Made by a program: the position numbers and the translations under genes. Below the pieces are notes generated by a model. The model ran no database searches. It was given only the letters and a program-made list of their open reading frames with translations, and had not been told where the DNA came from. From Sphingomonas baiyangensis (GTDB taxonomy: Bacteria > Pseudomonadota > Alphaproteobacteria > Sphingomonadales > Sphingomonadaceae), in contig NZ_SWKR01000002.1 of assembly GCF_005144715.1 (NCBI RefSeq), forward strand, positions 248,001-312,000: DNA of 64,000 nt, in the 5' to 3' direction. Below are positions 63,278 to 64,000 of this stretch, in pieces; positions within the stretch are counted from its first letter, which is position 1, and every line of letters starts with the position of its first letter.

Positions 63278-63306
63278 CCGTGCTTCGACAGGCTCAGCAC
63301 GAACGG
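63278..63306. repeat. REP-like palindrome, half element (copy E)
   Basis: CCGTGCTTCGACAGGCTCAG continuing to CACGAACGG. It is a single arm of the same family as the copies at 17741, 25701, 30465 and 43506, placed after the SDR stop. Confidence 0.7.
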
Positions 63307-63415
63307 TGAAAGGGAGGTTTCGGATAGGTCGGAAACCAAGTTGAAGGGATGGGCGACGGTTAATGGGCGGGAAGTCGCCAGTCCGCTTTCGGGCGTCGAT
63401 CACCGAAGCAGCCGC

Positions 63416-63816
63416 TCAGCAGCGAACGCGCGGAAGCACCCTCTCAACACCGCTGTCATTTGGGATAATGATTGCCGTGGGCTTTGCATCACTATCAAAC
63501 TTGTAAAAGAATCCCGTGTCCGCATTACCCACAAATAAGCTCTTGCCATTAGTATATATTCGTAAATTATTGACGGTGTTTACGACCGCGTTACGTTTAA
63601 ACTTGGGAAACCCTTTATCTTGGTGGTTTGAACTTGATATGGGACAGCCACATCATTGCTATTGACCACAACCTTTCCGGCCTGAGACCCATAGCAGCCG
63701 ATAAACGCCTTTGGGTTGGCTAGATCAGGACCAGGCTCGACCGGAATCCAAAGGCGTGACACCAAAAAGATCGCCGCGACGGTCAGGGCCACCGCTGTTA
63801 TGATGAATGGTCTCAT
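63416..63816 (-). pseudogene. Small exported/membrane protein gene with internal frameshift
   Basis: Starting at 63816, the frame gives an N-terminal helix (FIITAVALTVAAIFLVSRLW) and a short domain (ANPKAFIGCYGSQAGKVVV), stopping at 63580 after 78 residues. Reading one base back at about 63604-63610 continues without a stop for roughly 60 more codons to TGA at 63416-63418, with a coherent, non-GC-biased sequence (TVNNLRIYTNGKSLFVGNAD, FFYKFDSDAKPTAIIIPNDS). The intact product would be about 133 residues. The heptamer T-TTC-CCA at the junction has the X-XXY-YYZ form of a -1 slippery site, but a one-base deletion or assembly error is more likely. The region is much less GC-rich than its neighbours. 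Confidence 0.6.
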
Positions 63817-63950
63817 CGTCTTTGTCGGTCCACGTCAACGGCATCCTTTCGACCGCCATTAGGATCGTGGTAGCAAGTCGGAATGTCCGCAATGGGTTCG
63901 GTTGCGGACTGACAGCATCTTTGGATTGACCACCCCGGCATCGCGTTGCG

Positions 63951-64000
63951 CTACGCGATCGGCAGGCCGTGCATCGTGAGGAAGCTCAGCCGGTCCCAAT
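63951..64000 (-). CDS. C-terminal end of an unidentified gene running off the right edge
   Basis: In one minus-strand frame the last 50 bases read WDRLSFLTMHGLPIA followed by TAG at 63951-63953. The residue pattern is protein-like, but only 15 codons are visible and the other frames stop soon, so this is a guess. No function can be given. Confidence 0.35.
   Translation of the reverse strand, partial: WDRLSFLTMHGLPIA

Overview
The window is about 64 kb of GC-rich alphaproteobacterial chromosome, most likely from the family Sphingomonadaceae (Sphingomonas or a close relative). The evidence is a heavy G/C bias at third codon positions, a long TonB-dependent receptor, a fused cysNC gene, a trigger factor with a long Lys/Ala tail, and many short intergenic palindromes containing a core like GTTCGTGCTGAGCTTGTCGAAG. 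Nearly all genes are ordinary chromosomal genes. I see no prophage, transposase, integrase, rRNA or CRISPR array. There is one tRNA, tRNA-Leu(UAG).

Layout. 1-1.5 kb: leucine degradation (start of mccB, then ivd). 2-8 kb: a TpsB/FhaC-type outer-membrane transporter divergent from a secreted FecR-domain protein with extreme low-complexity tails and a CHASE2-EAL c-di-GMP protein. 8.1-11.7 kb: class Ia ribonucleotide reductase (nrdA, nrdB) with two small genes between. 12-13.4 kb: an AT-rich gene with a HEPN-type RNase motif, then a SWIB protein. 13.6-17.7 kb: TonB-dependent receptor, folE, lipoprotein. 17.9-24.7 kb: branched-chain amino-acid synthesis (leuA, ilvC, ilvH, ilvB) with a BLUF photoreceptor and a YceI protein interposed. 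24.8-30.5 kb: miaA, serB, then a ParA / ribbon-helix-helix-like / two-SPOR-protein group. 30.6-36.3 kb: pyrC'-pyrB, an MCP with a small membrane partner, ruvX, a DUF3089 hydrolase. 36.4-41.1 kb: gatC-gatA-[vapB-vapC]-gatB-cyclophilin, a GatCAB operon carrying a toxin-antitoxin pair. 41.7-46.7 kb: tRNA-Leu, tig, glycosyltransferase, clpP, clpX, the usual tig-clpP-clpX order. 46.7-49.5 kb: GNAT, flavin reductase, cdd, GH25-like protein, UPF0262. 49.6-56.8 kb: dnaB, the sulfate-activation operon cysD-cysNC-cysQ, typA. 56.9-63.2 kb: a CxxC protein, DUF885 lipoprotein, M28 peptidase, an OpuB/EgtU-like ABC importer, an SDR. 63.4-64 kb: an AT-richer small gene that appears frameshifted and the 3' end of an unidentified gene.

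Many genes are translationally coupled by ATGA, GTGA or TAATG junctions (ivd/mccB, pyrB/pyrC', the small membrane gene/MCP, DUF3089/ruvX, gatC/gatA, vapB/vapC/gatB/PPIase, cysD/cysNC/cysQ, ABC ATPase/permease). The points most worth following up are the vapBC pair and its perfect operator inside the gatCAB operon, the HEPN-motif gene on an AT-rich patch, the FecR/CHASE2-EAL/TpsB group (with a 52-residue poly-Asp run and a gene lacking any standard start codon), the ParA-SPOR group, and the frameshifted gene near the right edge. No function was confirmed by database search; assignments rest on motifs and family resemblance.
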